64,000 nt of DNA, taken from contig NZ_BCQW01000001.1 in assembly GCF_001552275.1 (NCBI RefSeq), forward strand, positions 124,001 through 188,000, in the 5' to 3' direction. The DNA is from Amphibacillus sediminis NBRC 103570. Its GTDB lineage: Bacteria > Bacillota > Bacilli > Bacillales > Amphibacillaceae. The notes under the pieces are model-generated. The model saw only the letters and a list, made by a program, of their open reading frames with translations. It made no database searches and had not been told where the DNA came from. Positions 63,247-64,000 of the stretch are shown in pieces (position 1 is the first letter of the stretch; each line of letters opens with the position of its first letter). The position numbers were made by a program, and so were the translations under genes.

Positions 63247-64000
63247 TTATCTTACCCTTTTAATTGGTGTTACGACCATTTTCTTCACTTGATTAATAAT
63301 ACTGGCCTTATCTAACCCTGCTTCTTCTAGTAATTGATTGACATGACCATGTTCATAAAAATAATCTGAAATTCCCATCCGCTTAATTGTTAAATTAGAA
63401 TAGCCATGCCTTTCAGCATTTTCCAAAATAGAGCTTCCAAAGCCCCCCATTAATGTGGCTTCTTCTATCGTCAAAATGGGTTTTCCCGTTTTAAAAAGCT
63501 GGAGCAAGTATGCTTCATCTAATGGTTTAATAAAACGGGCATTAACTACCTCAACAGAAATGCCATAATCACTTAACGATTCAGCAGCTTGTAAAACCAA
63601 ATCAATACTCGTACCAAATGTTAAGATAGCTAGATCTTGCCCTTTACGAAGAACTTCCCATGATCCTATCGGTAATATCGATACTTGTTTTTTTGGAGTT
63701 ACACCCGTCGCATTCCCCCGTGGATAACGAATGGCAATAGGTCCTTCTTGGTAGTGCATAGCTGTTTCAAGCATATCCCGACATTCATTTTCATCTTTAG
63801 GCATCATGATCACTATATTTGGCATTGAGCGTAAAAAGGCAATATCATAAATACCATGGTGTGTTTCGCCATCTGCTCCAACAAAACCAGCTCGATCAAT
63901 GCCTATAATTACATTGGCATGAACTCGACAAATATCATGTAAAACCTGATCATACGCACGTTGTAAGAAAGTTGAGTAAATTGACAAGAATGGTTTCAGG
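63247..64000 (-). CDS. dxs: 1-deoxy-D-xylulose-5-phosphate synthase, C-terminal part
   Basis: Last 250 codons or so of DXS, which condenses pyruvate and glyceraldehyde 3-phosphate in the MEP isoprenoid pathway. The visible part has the transketolase pyrimidine-binding region ([37 protein letters not shown]) and the C-terminal domain ([15 protein letters not shown]). The gene continues beyond the right edge: reading frame is open through 64000 ([11 protein letters not shown]), so any start inside the window is false. It heads the dxs-yqxC-argR-recN operon. Confidence 0.95.
   Translation of the reverse strand, partial: LKPFLSIYSTFLQRAYDQVLHDICRVHANVIIGIDRAGFVGADGETHHGIYDIAFLRSMPNIVIMMPKDENECRDMLETAMHYQEGPIAIRYPRGNATGVTPKKQVSILPIGSWEVLRKGQDLAILTFGTSIDLVLQAAESLSDYGISVEVVNARFIKPLDEAYLLQLFKTGKPILTIEEATLMGGFGSSILENAERHGYSNLTIKRMGISDYFYEHGHVNQLLEEAGLDKASIINQVKKMVVTPIKRVR

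Overview
This window comes from the chromosome of a low-GC, endospore-forming Bacillota of the Bacillaceae type. It carries sporulation and germination genes (sleB-ypeB, spmA/spmB/dacB, spoVAF, spoIIAA-spoIIAB-sigF-dacF, spoIIM, spo0A, spoIVB). Gene order follows the Bacillus subtilis blocks ypf/ype/ypb, res/sigX/spm, lysA-spoIIA-xerD-fur, yqk/yqj, bkd and spo0A-recN-argR-dxs, compressed by many local losses. The resABC cytochrome c maturation genes are absent from their usual place, which fits a fermentative genus such as Amphibacillus or Halolactibacillus. The genus is an inference. No tRNA, rRNA, CRISPR array, prophage or transposase gene was seen.

Layout, mostly minus strand. 1-5 kb: ribosomal protein S1 homologue (partial), plsC, cmk, a PilZ c-di-GMP receptor, ypeB and sleB. 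5-12 kb: mecB (plus), ansA, a CBS-ACT protein, a LysM membrane protein, recS, ypbB and fer (plus). 12.7-19.8 kb: a VanZ-like gene (plus), rsiX-sigX, an ECF S-component with a DUF4430 lipoprotein, resE-resD and rluB. 20-33 kb: spmB-spmA-dacB, scpB-scpA, ribT, ppiB-lysA, spoVAF and the spoIIA operon with dacF. 33-46 kb: xerD, yqzK, fur, spoIIM, an endonuclease Q homologue, nudF, a HesB-like gene, an SDR gene, GDPD-namA-rnz (plus), dinB, an M20 peptidase, a small Prli42-like gene (plus), yqjA and an unknown gene (plus). 46-64 kb: a chemotaxis receptor, the lpdV-bkdAA-bkdAB-bkdB operon, aspartokinase, LysM-CAP and ClbS/DfsB proteins, a possible Cys-rich small ORF, spo0A, spoIVB, recN, argR, tlyA and dxs (partial).

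The most unusual content lies between genes. Two families of structured intergenic repeats are scattered through the window. Family A is about 250 bp with 12 full or partial copies. Family B is about 175 bp with 8 full or partial copies. Both have conserved nested inverted repeats; some copies are truncated, nested in one another or joined as chimeras. Two family A copies replace a long internal arm by the same short loop while keeping the basal stem, and one shows compensatory changes in another stem, so a folded structure seems to be maintained. A single copy of a third element (C) lies upstream of the chemotaxis receptor. A separate structured element with three stacked stems and a possible pseudoknot lies in the lysA leader. 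Regulatory sites readable by eye include a LexA box at dinB, a consensus promoter with a PerR-like box at fur, two Spo0A boxes and an extended -10 promoter at spo0A, and about fifteen intrinsic terminators, several overlapping the final codons of their genes.
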